In this document: piece after piece, positions 23,220-36,015 of the stretch
Layout of the letters: each line of letters starts with the position of its first letter
Numbering within the stretch: the stretch's first letter is position 1
Source: Circinella umbellata
Taxonomy: Eukaryota; Mucoromycota; Mucoromycetes; Mucorales; Lichtheimiaceae
NCBI GenBank assembly: GCA_025093555.1
Contig: JAIWNF010000048.1
Location: 124,001 to 188,000, forward strand
DNA: 64,000 nucleotides
Reading direction: 5' to 3'
Made by a program: the position numbers and the translations under genes
Notes under the pieces: generated by a model
What the model was told of the DNA's origin: nothing
The model's database searches: none
What the model saw: the letters and a program-made list of their open reading frames with translations, nothing else

Positions 23220-25442
23220 TATTTAATTATTATTTTTTAGAATTAAAAGAAATAACTGCAAATAATAAGGAGCACCCAAAAAATATGTATAAAAATATGT
23301 ATATACGTCCGTCTGCAAATGAAAATTATATAATTTATAAGAAGTCTCTCAGTTTTTGAACATATCCAATTATTTTTTAGAAATCATAAAAAATATCGTT
23401 CAAAAAAATATCAAGCTTTTTGTTCTTGTGTTAAGTCTTTCTTTCTCTCACACTCACTCATTCCCTACTCTTAATACAAAAAAGGTGGGGTGGGGGGTGA
23501 AGGCCATAAAGTTTAATAGGTTAACTTTTACCCGAAAGTTAGTCCCGAGTAATAACTCAAAAAAACCTAAATACTTATTTTAGTTATTCAAGTCAATTCT
23601 AAGAGTTGTAAATAGATATAATCAATTAAAAGAATGGATCTACTATGTTCTAAAAGAAAACTATTTCCACATGATATTCAAGAAACCTTTTTTTATATTT
23701 GGTTACAGTTTGTGGAACTTTATCTATTCAAGAATTTAATCCAATCTTGGATATTTTATTCGTGAATAGGAAATAGGTATTACGTTCTTTCTCCCAGCTC
23801 TTCTCACACATTCGAAAATAAACATTAACTACTTTTCTCTACATCATATATATATTATGGACATTGTTGTGTTGTTATTAATCTTATCTAAGACTCCCTT
23901 ATATCATTTGATTGAATAAACATTTATATATCATGTGTCTTGTTATACACTGTAATTATTTAGCTCAATTCAATTAATCTATAGGTTTCATGAAAGTATT
24001 TGAACACTTATAATAAATGTAGCTAAAGAATAATTACGTAATATCAAGTTCGCTTTGACTTTGATGGAAGGGGGGGTTTACTACTTTATTGTACGTAGTT
24101 CTATAATCATAATCATTTCATGCTGATGGTTGCAACCCCTACCCTCACATCCCATCTCCCCCCCCCCCTTTCAATATCAATCTATTCCAATATATGTCAA
24201 CATGTTGAATGAGATTAAAATTATGTTATCAATAAAAGTTCATTTCAAGGCAAAGTTTCATATGTTAATTAATAATTTATACTGTTCTTAATTCGATCAC
24301 TACTATACTCAATACATTTACCTAAGGTAGTGAATTAATAAATTACTCGATTACGTATATGTACTTTTACATATACACCACTGACCTCAGTATATTTCAT
24401 ATAAATAGTAAAACTGATAATCTGGATGTTTTTCCACTTGCCACAAAATTTAACTTTTAGGTTTGATTTAATGTACAATGTTTTCCCATGATTCTATTAT
24501 CTGTTGATGTTCTTTTACAGAGTAGTTAGCAAATGTATTAAAAATGATTTACTTGCTATGTACATCTAATACAACAGAAAAGAATAATTCATGTCGCTAT
24601 GGATTCTTTGATCAAAATGTTGTAATAGTTCGTCGTACTACGTATTTTAAATAACTAAGATGTATGAATGGTTATATAGCTCTAGAAATAAGATTTTATT
24701 GTTGTTATTGAGTTTGTTGACATTTTGGTTATAATCCAGTATTCAGAGCTATTGTTGGGGATAATAAAAATGCACAGGCCTTCCTACTATGCCTCTTTTA
24801 TAAATCTTACAATCACATCGGAGACAATTGAATAGCAGGAGTGGTGTTACGTCAAAAAGCATTTTAAAAACGGGGGGTGGAAGATTAGAAAAATTAAGGG
24901 ACTAGACAATGCTAAATATCCAACCATTCCCCTGTATCGTTGACCGTATTCCTTTGTTCCCCGCTTGAGTTAGTTAAGGTAGTAACTACCTCAAAGAATA
25001 TCCATTGACTAACTTTAATTCTTCTCGTCTTAATATTTATGTAAGATTATATATTAACTGGTGAACAAATTGAACGTGTTACTGGTTTATAATTTAACAA
25101 TTAAATTTCATTGAGCCAATGTTCTACTAATGTGATTTCCAAATTCGTATGTTAACGTTTTACATGCTTCTTGTTAATGCTTCTTTAATTCTTCAATCTC
25201 AGTATATAACACGAATAAATAAAAAACCAACGATTGAATGTCATCATATGAACATGAAACTTCTTTTGATAAAGACTTAGTGCAAAAAAAAGGGGGAGGT
25301 CAATAAATCAAAGCTGCAAGTGACCACGTTTTTTTATTTTTCTCAAATCCGGAGTAGAAAGGGTAGAAGCGGCCTGTCCAAGTCGACCGTCATAGACCGC
25401 TTTTTTTTTTTTACCCAAAAAAAAAAAAAAAAAAAAAAGGTT
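23220..25442. other. Divergent intergenic region, no gene supported
   Basis: A 2.2-kb region between the starts of the Zn2Cys6 factor (-) and the SHG1-like gene (+). It is likely to hold both promoters. A 43-codon frame at 23635 (MDLLCSKRKLFPHDIQ) could be part of a tiny gene but has no supporting structure. There are homopolymer runs: poly-C near 24160 and poly-A at about 25415-25438, just before the SHG1 start. Confidence 0.45.
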
Positions 25443-26061
25443 ATGACACCAGACGAGATTGTATTACAACTTAAAAGAAAAGGAACTTTTGATCAACTAC
25501 GTAAACATTTACTTTCAGAATTTCAGAATCAGGTACTCAGCAATTAAAAAAGCAACAACATAATTATAACACCTTTTTATTATTATTATTATTATTATTA
25601 TTCTTATTTACCTACCCTCCAAAAAAAAAACCGATATCCCTCCCGTAATTCAACCTTTTTCTTTTATTCCTTCATTCACATAAAACGTAGCATGAAGGAC
25701 AAACGTTTTTAGAAAATGTAAACAATTTTATGGAAGAAAAAACGAGTAAAGATCCATCACTATTAGAAAAAGAACGATCGACATTTCATAGTTTAATGAT
25801 GAATGAATTGGAAAAGTAATATATTTCGGTTTCCTTGACGACCACTTATTTATTATTTATATTGTACATGTTATACTTAACGAAAAACGTCGTCTTTTAT
25901 TGTTGGTTCATTATAGAACCGGTATGTTTCAATCTGTTCATAAACAAGTTCTTGAAACTTTATTACAACAAAGTTATTATCAAGTTCAAGTGGATGAACA
26001 ATTAAAACTCGTATTGGATCCTACTGGTGCCACTACTTCTACATCCAAAAATGATGATTAA
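25443..26061 (+). CDS. SHG1: SHG1/BOD1-like COMPASS subunit
   Basis: Small nuclear protein of the Shg1/BOD1 family, a component of the Set1/COMPASS histone H3K4 methyltransferase complex. Exons: 25443-25532, 25691-25815, 25917-26061, giving 119 aa. The signature MTPDEIVLQLKRKGTFDQLR at the N-terminus is the family's conserved I-V-x-x-L-K-K-x-G-x-F-D-x-L-R helix. It is followed by a second helix ending ERSTFHSLMMNELEKTGMF. The start ATG follows directly on a long poly-A run and opens the conserved motif at once, as in yeast Shg1. Its 3' end converges on the MFS gene, with a 315-bp gap. Confidence 0.85.
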
Positions 26062-26376
26062 GTAAAGAATCCCATTCGATCGACTGCGTATATACCCTCT
26101 CTTTATTTATCCGAAATTATCAAAAAGCTCCTCCATTTATATATATATGTATATATACATAGAAATAATATAGTACGTATGACTACAATACCAGATATAA
26201 TGGGATAATAATAATAAATAGAATACTCATTAATTTTATTTATCAATAAGAATAATAGAAAGATATATACAATATATTATATAAAAAATGAATAGAAAGT
26301 TAAATGATAGGAGATATGGATGATAAATTTGAAAATAGTACGAAAAAAGGAGAATAAAAATGCAAAAGTTACAAAT
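26062..26376. other. Convergent 3' UTR space
   Basis: 315 bases between two tail-to-tail genes. It is very AT-rich with TATATA runs near 26143-26160 and probably holds both polyadenylation regions. Confidence 0.5.
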
Positions 26377-28240
26377 TTAAGATTTCTTCTCACTGACTGA
26401 AGAAGATGACGATGATAATGCAGCTTGGACATCTAGATCATACCATCCTAACTGACGACCAATATCTTCGATAGAACGTTTCTTGGTTTCAATTATAAAG
26501 AAAAAGATAAAAATAGACAAAAGGAAAGTCAATCCAACAAAGATAAGGAATACATAATCACCACATGCACTGGCTAAAGAAGGAAAAATCAATCCAATAA
26601 TAAAATTAAAAAACCAATTGCTCATTAGTGCTGCAGCACAACCAGCCCCAACAGCATAAGAAGGTAAACATTCAGCAGTATATAAAAATGGAATAATGCC
26701 TAGTATTATATAAATATGTATATAGTTAAGTCTTTTTTTTGGTTTCTTTTCATATAGATATATAGATATATATATATATAGTAATATATTTAATGCATAA
26801 TGATCAAATATATAATTTACCTAAACCAACACCAAAAGATGCGACAAACAACATGATACAAACAACTTGAAGAACTGGAATATCTTGCGTCATACCAACT
26901 ACCATAAGTGCTGCAAATATACACATACATACCGATGAAATTAACATCAACATTTTTCGTCCCAATCGATCAATTAATGATTGTCCGACAATCGTGGCCA
27001 CAATGTTAAGTGCTGCTACACCTACGGTCACATAAGCAGCATTATCACCAAAAGATGCTTCAAAAATACTTGTTGAATAATACATGATAGCATTGATACC
27101 CGTTAATTGTGATCCAGCATGTAAAACCATTTGTTGCATTGTCAAAATAGCCAATTTACGAATTCGCATAACTTCAAATAATGTCAAAGTACTTGTATTA
27201 TTCTTTTTTGTTTCTACTGATAATTTTTCAATTTTACCACTATCATTATCGTCGTCGATCAGAGTTTTATCATTGCTGCTAGGTGATGGTGCAGATGTAT
27301 TATTGTTGTTAAGAACACCGTGAATCATTTCTGTAAATTCTTCTTCAATATTTCCTTTACGAAGTTTTAACATAACAGCACGTGCTTCATCTATTCGATT
27401 ACGTCCAATAAGCCATCGTGGTGATCTTGAACAAAAAATTAAACCAGCAGCTTGAATAATAGCTGGTACAACCGTAATAGCAGTAACTACACGCCAACCT
27501 ACAGGGGTCCTTAAACCAAGACCAATAGCTTCAATAAGAAAGATACCAATAGTAGTAAATAATTGTAAGAATGCAACTAATACACCACGATGAGAAGGAG
27601 GTGAAATTTCTGTAATATATACGGATACAATAGTAGTCTATTATAATATATATATATTAAGTTTAGTTTTATATATAGTAGTAGTGTCAATCATTTTACA
27701 CACAATCCGTAAATGCTCTAAGCGCAGTAAAATTTCTTACCATGAAACCTGAAGTAACGCCGACAAAGATTCTCCCAACAGCAAATTGTCCACTGGTTGT
27801 TGAAGTTGAAATAAGTACCGCACCAATAACAAATAGTGCGTTCATGAATAACATGGAATCTCGTCTGCCAAATCTTTCTGCTAATGTTCCTGAAGAGATA
27901 GCGCCTAATAAACCACCAACAGCAAGCATACCAGTTGCTACACCCCTTTTGTTTTTCAAGCCAATTAGTATGAATATGTATCCATCCTCGGGTGGATATT
28001 TAATACTTGTTATCAACAAAAGAAAAATAAAACGTACCAAATCCAATCATTCATTTTAATACATTGTGGTAATGAACTACCAGGAAAATATGTAACATGA
28101 TCGCTATCAGGACAATTTCGAACATAATAGCTTGGAACGTTTAATGCACTTGTATTGATACCACTATTCAAAGTGCCAAGTGAAGCGATCAATGAACAAA
28201 ATATGACAAAAGGTTTTACACCAGCTTGTCGAGAATCCAT
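26377..28240 (-). CDS. MFS sugar porter (hexose transporter-like)
   Basis: Plasma-membrane sugar/H+ symporter of the major facilitator superfamily. Exons (minus): 28240-28038, 27945-27741, 27637-26821, 26699-26377, giving 515 aa with about 12 hydrophobic segments. Family marks are LAERFGRRDS (loop 2-3), the SPRWLIGRNR segment at the end of TM6 (usual PESPRWL, here preceded by SR), IDRLGRKMLML (loop 8-9) and a C-terminal ETKKRSIEDI block (usual PETKG). The central cytosolic loop carries an insertion rich in Asn, Ser and Asp. The C-terminal tail is short with a Ser run. Substrate specificity cannot be assigned. The extra bases before the first splice junction, seen as an alternative frame at 27946-28046, are intron. 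Confidence 0.92.
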
Positions 28241-29257
28241 TATCCCTTAAATTATATACGTACAAGGATTAAATCAAAAATAGGGATGTTTAAAAATAAA
28301 TATATATAGAAAAAAAAAGAAATGATAGTTAAAATTATTATGATAACAATTTGTTCTGATATAACTATCAGTTTTATTTAAATAAAATAAGTTTATACAG
28401 AAGTAAAATATATATATATATAATAAAGGGTGAATATATCTCCACGGAAACCACATTATGCGTGTAATGTATTTTTGAATAATAGATTATGTAACATAAA
28501 CCAAAATTGGTTATAATGGGTTTGATTTGTTAATATATTACAATAATAATAGTAAAAATACTACTGTAAAAACACTAAGAGCTTCTTTTTGTTTTCCAGG
28601 TTTTTTATTTGTTTTTCCGATCCGTTCCTTTTTGCTTCCGATCGTAGTACAACAAAAGCCATCAGCTGTAATTATCCAATCGTAGATCCATTTCTTTAAG
28701 CTTTTTTAACATTTCGGGGTAGTACCAAATAAGAGGAGAGGGTCCCGACAAATAAGAATCTCCACGGGGTGAATGCTTATGATCTAGCGGGGAAGAAGAC
28801 TAGAATTTTTTTTTTGTTTCAAAGGAAAAAGAGAATAAATGAATAATTCTGTATTGTTTATTCAAACATGCTAAATAATCTATTCTATATTACAATCAAT
28901 AATAGTAAAATGATTTCTATTAAAAACGACTTACTGTTTACTATTAATTTGTTTGTGTTTGGTTTGTTTCTTCATTTTTGATCCTCCGGTTTTTTCTTTT
29001 TTAGTCTTTTTTTTTCTCTGTTCCAAAGTCAGAACGAAAAAAAAAATAGGTACAACATAACTTCTTGGAAATGGATCCTCAAGTATATACAAAATAATAT
29101 AAACTTGTTTGGTCAATTACCCATAATTTATTATAGAAATCATCCATTGTACGTCGTCATATGATACCAACTTCTTTTTTTTTGGATCATATGACTCGAT
29201 AATAGATCAGGGAATATTAATATATACTATTGCTACCACAAAAATTATAACAAAAAG
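28241..29257. other. Intergenic, probable promoter of the sugar porter
   Basis: About 1 kb upstream of the MFS gene. Apart from a somewhat less AT-rich patch at 28610-28800 I see no coding exons, RNA genes or repeats. Confidence 0.4.
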
Positions 29258-29992
29258 ATGAAAGAGAACACGGACCATCATCCCTTGTAAGTTTCACCAT
29301 TTTTATAATAATCATCAAAACCTTCTTTTTTTTATTTTGATTCTTGAAAAATAAAATCTGCTGCTATGAAGACGTCTATCCATTATAATACAATTTCATT
29401 GGATCTTTTTAATAATAGTAGTAGAAGCAAATACATAAAATAATAATTTGTCAATTCATGCTCTCCCAATACAATTTTGTTATTATTTTTTCAGCTCGGA
29501 AGTAAGTACTGCTGATATATATGATTCATCATCATGATATTGACATGCATAATACACCTATCACGTTTCATGCTATCTAGCAATGTTATTTATTTGAGTC
29601 TTCTATAAATTTTATGATAAGTGGGACTGAAAGAAGAGAACTCATTTTTATACATATAATCATTTTTTCAGTATTCAAAATATGATCACAACCGAACAAA
29701 CTTTATCAAACTATATGACCATTATATGATTTATATATAGAAAAGTTAGTATATAGAAGACAAACTGAGGGAATAAAATAATAGACCTCGAATATTATTA
29801 ATTTATGTATTAGGTAAAATCGGGTCTATTAAGTCGAATTAAAGATTTTAAAACTCGAATCGTACAGAGTCTCAACGACTATATAAAAACCAAGTTGTTG
29901 AACTCTGATGAGCCCTTCTTTTTTTATTACTACAAATTAGATTTATTCTTTGCATCATCAATCGTGATCTGATTATAAACGGATGTTGGCCT
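29258..29992 (+). CDS. Candidate small spliced gene, function unknown
   Basis: Consensus splice sites string together short open segments. ATG at 29258 reads MKENTDHHP up to 29286, then donor GTAAGT. Acceptor TTTTTCAG is followed by a 7-nt exon (29495-29501) and another GTAAGT donor. Acceptor TTTTTTCAG leads to about 29672 onward, reading YSKYDHNRTNFIKLYDHY. After a possible last intron (acceptor near 29814), VKSGLLSRIKDFKTRIVQSL continues to a stop at about 29990. The join between the third and last parts is not solved: a stop occurs at about 29738. It is either a short peptide gene or chance splice signals. Confidence 0.28.
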
Positions 29993-30352
29993 TCTAGTCT
30001 ATAAATTCCAATGGTATACCATATATGTTATATTAGCTATATGAACTAAATATTATCGATAAAGTTAGTTTACGTACCTATATTTTTTTAATACGTAATG
30101 AAGATCCTTTTATATATTATTTATCATACACAAATTATTGATAGATTTAATATGCATACTGCCGAAATAATAGCTCCTTACTGTATATTAGTTACTGAAA
30201 AATAATTCATCTATGACGGTATAAATATTACTGATTACCCACTATTATTATTTTTTTGCTACTCTTGGCTTATTTATCAGCAAGAGGACATCTTCCCATT
30301 TTATTACAGAGAATAAAATTATGCATGTCATTATGACGTTACCATAATGAGG

Positions 30353-30363
30353 CTATATATAAA
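30353..30363 (+). promoter_or_regulatory. TATA box of the 30.5-kb small gene
   Basis: CTATATATAAA about 140 bases before the proposed start codon. A CRE-like TGACGTTA lies about 20 bases upstream (30333-30341). The spacing fits a TATA element with a 5' UTR of roughly 100 nt. Confidence 0.5.
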
Positions 30364-30498
30364 CATCAAATCGCTTTTCTTTTGTTTATATTTCTATACC
30401 ATTTTTCATCAGTTCCATATTACATTCTTATTCTCATTTACTCTCGACTTATATATATAATTTATAACATCTTAAAAAAAAGCATACAACTTTTCAAA

Positions 30499-30852
30499 AT
30501 GTTTTTCAAAACATATTGCATACGTTTTATCCAAGTATATAGCTCTATTTGTCAAAATACAAAATGGGCTGCTATGCCTGATTCCATTGCTACTACTGTT
30601 GTTGCTGGATACTATAAAATTATTGATAAACTTTTCAAAAAAAATTTTATTCGTTTATTTAAACCAGCATATAAAGATACAAAAGAACAAAGTGCTATCG
30701 TTGAAGGATTAATGGATTCTATTATGTCTATTAAACATTACAAGGCTACATGTAATCCCATTTTCTATGATATTTGTGGTATAGCTGATGAAGATGGCGA
30801 TGACGACGATTATATAGAGTATATGTTACTTGACAAAACTCATCATTGGTGA
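30499..30852 (+). CDS. Hypothetical small protein, lineage-specific
   Basis: Single-exon frame of 117 aa. I chose ATG 30499 (context CAAAATG) rather than the earlier in-frame ATG at 30382 because the intervening segment is hydrophobic, AT-rich and lies just after the TATA box, as a 5' UTR would. The protein has a basic N-terminal half (KKNFIRLFKPAYKDTKEQ), two predicted amphipathic helices and an acidic patch (DEDGDDDDYIEY) near the C-terminus. No family is recognised. The strong TATA box and coding bias support a real gene. Confidence 0.6.
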   Translation: MFFKTYCIRFIQVYSSICQNTKWAAMPDSIATTVVAGYYKIIDKLFKKNFIRLFKPAYKDTKEQSAIVEGLMDSIMSIKHYKATCNPIFYDICGIADEDGDDDDYIEYMLLDKTHHW

Positions 30853-31851
30853 ATGTCACTCAAGACTCTCTTATAGTACAAGATACAGAAGTGGTTAATT
30901 TCAACTGCTGATAGGTAATACGTGATAATAATAAAAAAAAGAATTTATCATCTATTTGTACGTACATATATATTTCTTTATGTAACAACTAATGACATAT
31001 TAAACCAATACTATTTTTAATACAAATATATCATCTGGGACTGTCTGTGAATTTTTTGTTTTTTTAGATTAAGATTCATTATTGTGAAAAGCATTATACA
31101 GTATAGCATACGTGATTGTCAAAGTTACCATTAGCAAATAGTCCCGATGGTGATGTTAACCGAGTCAAAAAGTCTCTTCATGATTATTTTTAATAGACCA
31201 TTCTCTCTCCTTGGAAAAAATATTGCATAGTTAGAGACATAATTCAGAAGAGTGAAAGTTGTCCTGATTTTTTTTCTCTTCCTCCTTTGTATGCATTTTA
31301 TTGGCTCCATATTACATATAATCTTTTTTTCTTCTTTATGTATATTTTTGCACATATTCCATACTATTATTATTACTTGATGTTGTATAGTTCTAGATAT
31401 AATGGAAAATGTATACAGTATATAACTTTTAATTTTAATTCGTATATAAACATTTTGGAATAAAATCTATTTCATTATCGTCATATGACCTATTCCAAGC
31501 TGCTTATTTTTCTACTAGTTATTACTATGACGTAAAATGATGATCTAACAAGTTACAAAACAAAACGGCTTTTTTGTCCAGCATGTATGTAACAAAATAT
31601 ACAATTCACAACAGTCCATAATCGTCACAAAGAAAAAAACCTACGTATCAGCGTCATTTAACTTTGCTCTTTTTATTTAGTATGAAATATTATTATTATT
31701 TCAGAAAAAAAAAATTATAGTATAGCTTGTATTTTAAGTGGGAAAAGCCATTTGTCGGAACCTCATATTTTGTCCATCATTCCACCATTCTTTATTTTTT
31801 TTACTTCATTCTTTTTTTTTTTTATTCTTAACAAAAAAAAAAGCCCAAAAA
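30853..31851. other. Intergenic, no gene seen
   Basis: About 1 kb with no supported exons. T-rich just before the following gene (31795-31830). Confidence 0.45.
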
Positions 31852-32799
31852 ATGAGCCATCAAAAACAAGCTTACAAAGACATTAAAGATGCGTAAGTAA
31901 ATAGATAGTAGTATTATATAACATCTTACCAGATCATATATTTATAGTTTTTTATGACATATTGTTTTGACAGCAGTAGTGAAGATAAGCTTCGTTTGTT
32001 ACACTTACAATCAGTAATTGCAACCCAAGAACTCATTGAGAAAAAGCGATTATATACAACTCAACAGTAAGATCCACTTATATATATATATATATATATA
32101 TGTACTCTCTACATAATTAGCAACAGTCACCGTACTATATTTATACAAAAGATTGTTAATCACATTTGAATAACTTGAAAAAAATAGTATTGACATCATG
32201 TGTGATTTACGTAATTTCCAACAAGAAGTATCTCGTTTCACCCGTGATTTGACGGATACTTTTCCACCATTAATTCCAAGTGTAGATAAAAGTAAAATAT
32301 CTCTTAGAATATAACATAAATAAATAAATAAAAATGTTGGACCAACTTTACTGATACATATATATGACAGTTCAATCTCTTTTAGAAGAGATGATTCATG
32401 CATTCAACGAATATCTTAGAAGCGTTAACAAAGTGGGAACACCAAACAAGTATGACCCCCTTGCTGATTATGTAAAAAAAGGAAATTAAGATAATTTACT
32501 AGATGATATGTATATATAGAAACATTTTTAGTGATGAAAAGACATCAGTGGAACAAGAGTTTCATTATGATAATGATGATAACGATATCAAGAAAAGGTA
32601 TATATGTAACTTACAAAAAGCTCGTTGGGGGTGGGGACAATAAGTACATGAAAAGTTTAAATTGACTATATAATTACACATATGCAGTGAACCATCTTTG
32701 GAAGAATTGATTGTTCAAAAAATTGAAATACTTCGTGCACGCCTCAAAATGCTTCAAACAACCAAGCAAAAATTAACAGAAGAATCTTCTAATGAGTGA
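31852..32799 (+). CDS. Hypothetical coiled-coil protein
   Basis: Six exons with consensus sites: 31852-31892, 31974-32066, 32188-32291, 32371-32449, 32520-32597, 32688-32799, giving 168 aa in frame. The protein is almost wholly helical. A first coiled coil (SSEDKLRLLHLQSVIATQEL) is followed by a segment with a Pro-Pro break (DTFPPLIPSVDK), an amphipathic helix (IQSLLEEMIHAFNEYL), an acidic Asp/Asn linker, and a C-terminal coiled coil (SLEELIVQKIEILRARLKML). Size and layout resemble small structural subunits of kinetochore or chromatin complexes, but no motif proves that. The exact acceptor of exon 5 could instead lie at 32531. Confidence 0.7.
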
Positions 32800-33340
32800 A
32801 TTCCGATTTCAAAGATAATAATAAATCTTTTACAAATTATTGATATAGCTATCGAGTTAATATTATTATCGTTAGGATTAGTAACCAGAATAAAAATAAA
32901 ATAAAAATAGTCTTATATTCAGTATTAAGATATCATTTATTATCATAATCATGAATTTCTTTGTTGTTTTTTTCAGATGTTGTGTATGATGATATAAAAT
33001 GCAAAATAAGCTTTCTTCTAATTGGATGAAATTATTTACGGTAGAATATTTAACCTGATTAAGAGAGGGAAAAACCCCCATCTCAGCTCTTTTAAGAAAA
33101 AAAACAAGAAATGCGGACGGGTATTGTCTCTGAGGCTCATTTTTCTCTAACGCAAAAAAAAAAAAAAACCAGTCGGCAAACGACGCCCGAAAAAAGTTCA
33201 ACCAAAAGGTAAAAAAAAAAAAGTGTGGACTTAGTTTATTTAAAGCTTCAAAGAGTCTTTTTCTTTTATATTTAAAGTAATAACTTATTTTATATAAATC
33301 GTTTATTTTTATTTCCATACTACAATGAAAAGCATACCCC
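32800..33340. other. Intergenic, promoter of the GLTSCR1-like gene
   Basis: 541 bases with poly-A runs at 33155-33168 and 33211-33221. No exon seen. Confidence 0.4.
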
Positions 33341-35514
33341 ATGAGCAACAACGAGTCCAACCAACCCAATCAACAGGTTAATATAAAGCCCAGCTCTTCT
33401 TTTTTTTCCCTCCTTGATCCTTTATGCAAACAAAAACAACGTTTAACTTACAAATAAAAGGGTTTTTCTTTTTGTGTATATAAATAAATAGATCAATGGG
33501 GATAAAAACAATAAAGCGGCCGATGAGGAAATTATTACACAACTCACATTGGCAGGTCTTAAAGTCATCATGTTGAGAAAAGGCGATCAAATAATTTATA
33601 AACTACCTGACGACATGAATTTGGCCTCTATTAATCAACAACAACGCGACCAACTCATGCAAGAAATACAAAAGCTTCACGCAGCAACCATGGCAGCAGC
33701 GGCAAGGAATACTTCTACTAATAATCATAATGAAAATGCTCAAGTACAAGTTCAAGCACAAGCACAAGCGATAGCAGCAGCACAGGCAAAAGCTATTGCA
33801 CCCAAGCAAAACGGTATTGCTGTACCTCTGCCAACTCTAGCAGTTTTAAATCCTGCTACGAGTAGTAGTGGTAGTAGTAGCAGTAGTGGTGGTGCTGATG
33901 GGCAACAACAGACAATGAATACAGCTGAAGCAGATGCATTACAAGAAACAGCTAGAAAGTTAAGAGAAGAATATGAACTGGATCAACAACGACAGCAACA
34001 ACAACAACAACAACATTTTCAGTTCTTACAACTTCAACAACAACAAATGATTCCAAATATTAACTATAATAATAACCATCAATCCAATCCAGAAGTTAAA
34101 ACAACACGGAAATATGTAAAAACTGGTAAATATTCAAAAAAGAAACAACAACAACTATCACAGTTTCCACAGCAACAACAGCAGCAACAGTTGGCACAAC
34201 AACCACTATCACAGCAGCCACCTTTGCCACAACAACCTTTACCCCCACAACAACAGCAACCTCAACAGCAGCAGCAACAGCAGCAGCAACCTCAACCTCA
34301 ACAACTCCCACCACAACAAGTATCACAACAACCTATGTTGAATCCTCAACAATTAATCGCTTTACAACAGCAATTAGCACAGGCAGCTACTGGTGCTGGT
34401 GGACCAAAACCGCCAATTCCTGCATTACCGAAATCAATTCTTGCAAAAAGACTTCCAGAAGAAGAAGCACATCACCAAGAAATAAAGAAAAGGTAAATAA
34501 AACTGGGAAGGATATTTTTCAGTAATTGGAAAATAAAAAAGAAAGGGGAAATTGGGTTTTATACAATTTTATTTTATTTTTGGTTAACTAAGCATTAACA
34601 AAAAAAACTATTTAGAATTTACGATTCAATGATATCAGATCGGGAAGCAGTATTAAACCCCAATTACGAAACACCGTTTAAATCGAAAGAAGATGCTATT
34701 AAAAGATTACTTCCATATCATGTTTATCAGTACCCTAAAGCGGATTTGGATATTAATAAGATACCGCAAGATCGTCAAGGTAGATATACTTTTATATTTT
34801 CATTATTTTAGAGTTCCATAATTTACTAATAATCACCAATATTATCATTTATTTATTAGATCATGCAACAATCGATATATTTAAGTCACAAGCTGATTTA
34901 TTTGATAAATTCTCCAAAGTAACAGCTAAAGTTACAGAGGTGTGTTTTTTAAACATAGTTCACTCATATTTATGAACAAAAGGAAGTGGAAGGGAATGTA
35001 TATTAGTAAATGTATATACTAACATACTAAATAATAATAAAATTATAACTGTTAGGGTGGTGGTGAAAAGCAATTACGAATCTTACTTGAACGACACTTG
35101 TTAGCGGATCAAAGACAACGATTAACAGAAGAACAAGCAAGAGTAGCAGCTGAACAAGCAAGAATTCAGCAAGAAGAAATGATTCGTATGCAACAGGAAC
35201 AACAACGACTTGCAGCAGCTGCTGCTGCTGCACAAGCAGCAGAAGCTCAACGCCAAATGCTGCAACAACAACAGTTTGCTCATGCAGCACAAACCTCATC
35301 ACCAACACAACTCCCTAATGTTCCCAATGGACTTGCACAAGCAACAGCTCTTTTACAAAATCCACAATTCCAAAATCAATATAATCAATTACCACCAGAA
35401 ATGCAACAAATATTAGGGAATAAGGAGCAATTGGCAGCTTTAATTGAGCAACATAGTAAAGATAACAGATTATTCACTCCTACTGCCCCATCATCCTCTT
35501 CATCCTCAAAATAG
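33341..35514 (+). CDS. GLTSCR1/BICRA-like SWI/SNF-associated protein
   Basis: Chromatin remodelling subunit of the BICRA/BICRAL (GLTSCR1) family, which defines the non-canonical BAF complex in animals. Exons: 33341-33376, 33492-34492, 34616-34779, 34860-34939, 35056-35514, giving 579 aa. The signature lies at about residues 346-430: SDREAVLNPNYETPFKS, then DAIKRLLPYHVYQYP, matching the GLTSCR domain (R-x-x-V-L-x-P-x-Y-x-T-P-F-x-S...RLLPYHV). The N-terminus has a short conserved-looking helix. A long Gln/Pro/Ala low-complexity segment (about 50-330) precedes the domain, and an Ala/Gln-rich coiled coil (RQRLTEEQARVAAEQARIQQ) follows it. An upstream ATG at 33324 is in another frame; 33341 keeps frame with exon 2. 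Confidence 0.86.
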
Positions 35515-36015
35515 TACATATTTATATACACACTTCCTAATAATAGACCAAAAAAAAAGATTTATAATATGCATAAATAAGCATTCCATCATGTAGATAT
35601 CAAATTACTACTACTACTATCACTACTGCTATTTTTTAAAATTAACATTTTGCTTACATTGGGAGTAAACTTTTATTTTTATTTTTAATTGGACATATGA
35701 TTGATGTAATGTACTTTTGTAAAAAAAACAAAAAAAAATCGTTTTTATCTTTTTAAAAGATTATTTTACATAATACGTACTTGAGAGAATGAGCGAGAAA
35801 AAAATACAGAAAACGTGGGGTGAATCATTGGTGAAGAAGAAAGGAAAAATGAAAGAAATTTCTTTTTTAGGGGGGTGTCTGATTGACAACGATGAAGGCT
35901 TTTCGTTTCGTTTTGCTTTTTGTTTTGATTTTAAGTTTGGGGCAGGAGATGGGAAAGGTTGGAGATAAAGAATTATAAAAATAAAATTGGTGGGAGACTA
36001 GTCAAATAATGGTAA
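35515..36015. other. Convergent 3' space
   Basis: 501 bases between the tail of the GLTSCR1-like gene (+) and the tail of the first CotH gene (-). Only UTR-like AT-rich DNA is seen. Confidence 0.5.

Noticed and set aside
33324..33340. Upstream ATG for the GLTSCR1-like protein
   Set aside because: It is out of frame with the second exon; ATG 33341 fits the whole five-exon model.
34096..34326. Minus-strand Val/Ala-rich frame
   Set aside because: Antisense shadow of the Gln/Pro-rich part of the GLTSCR1-like gene.
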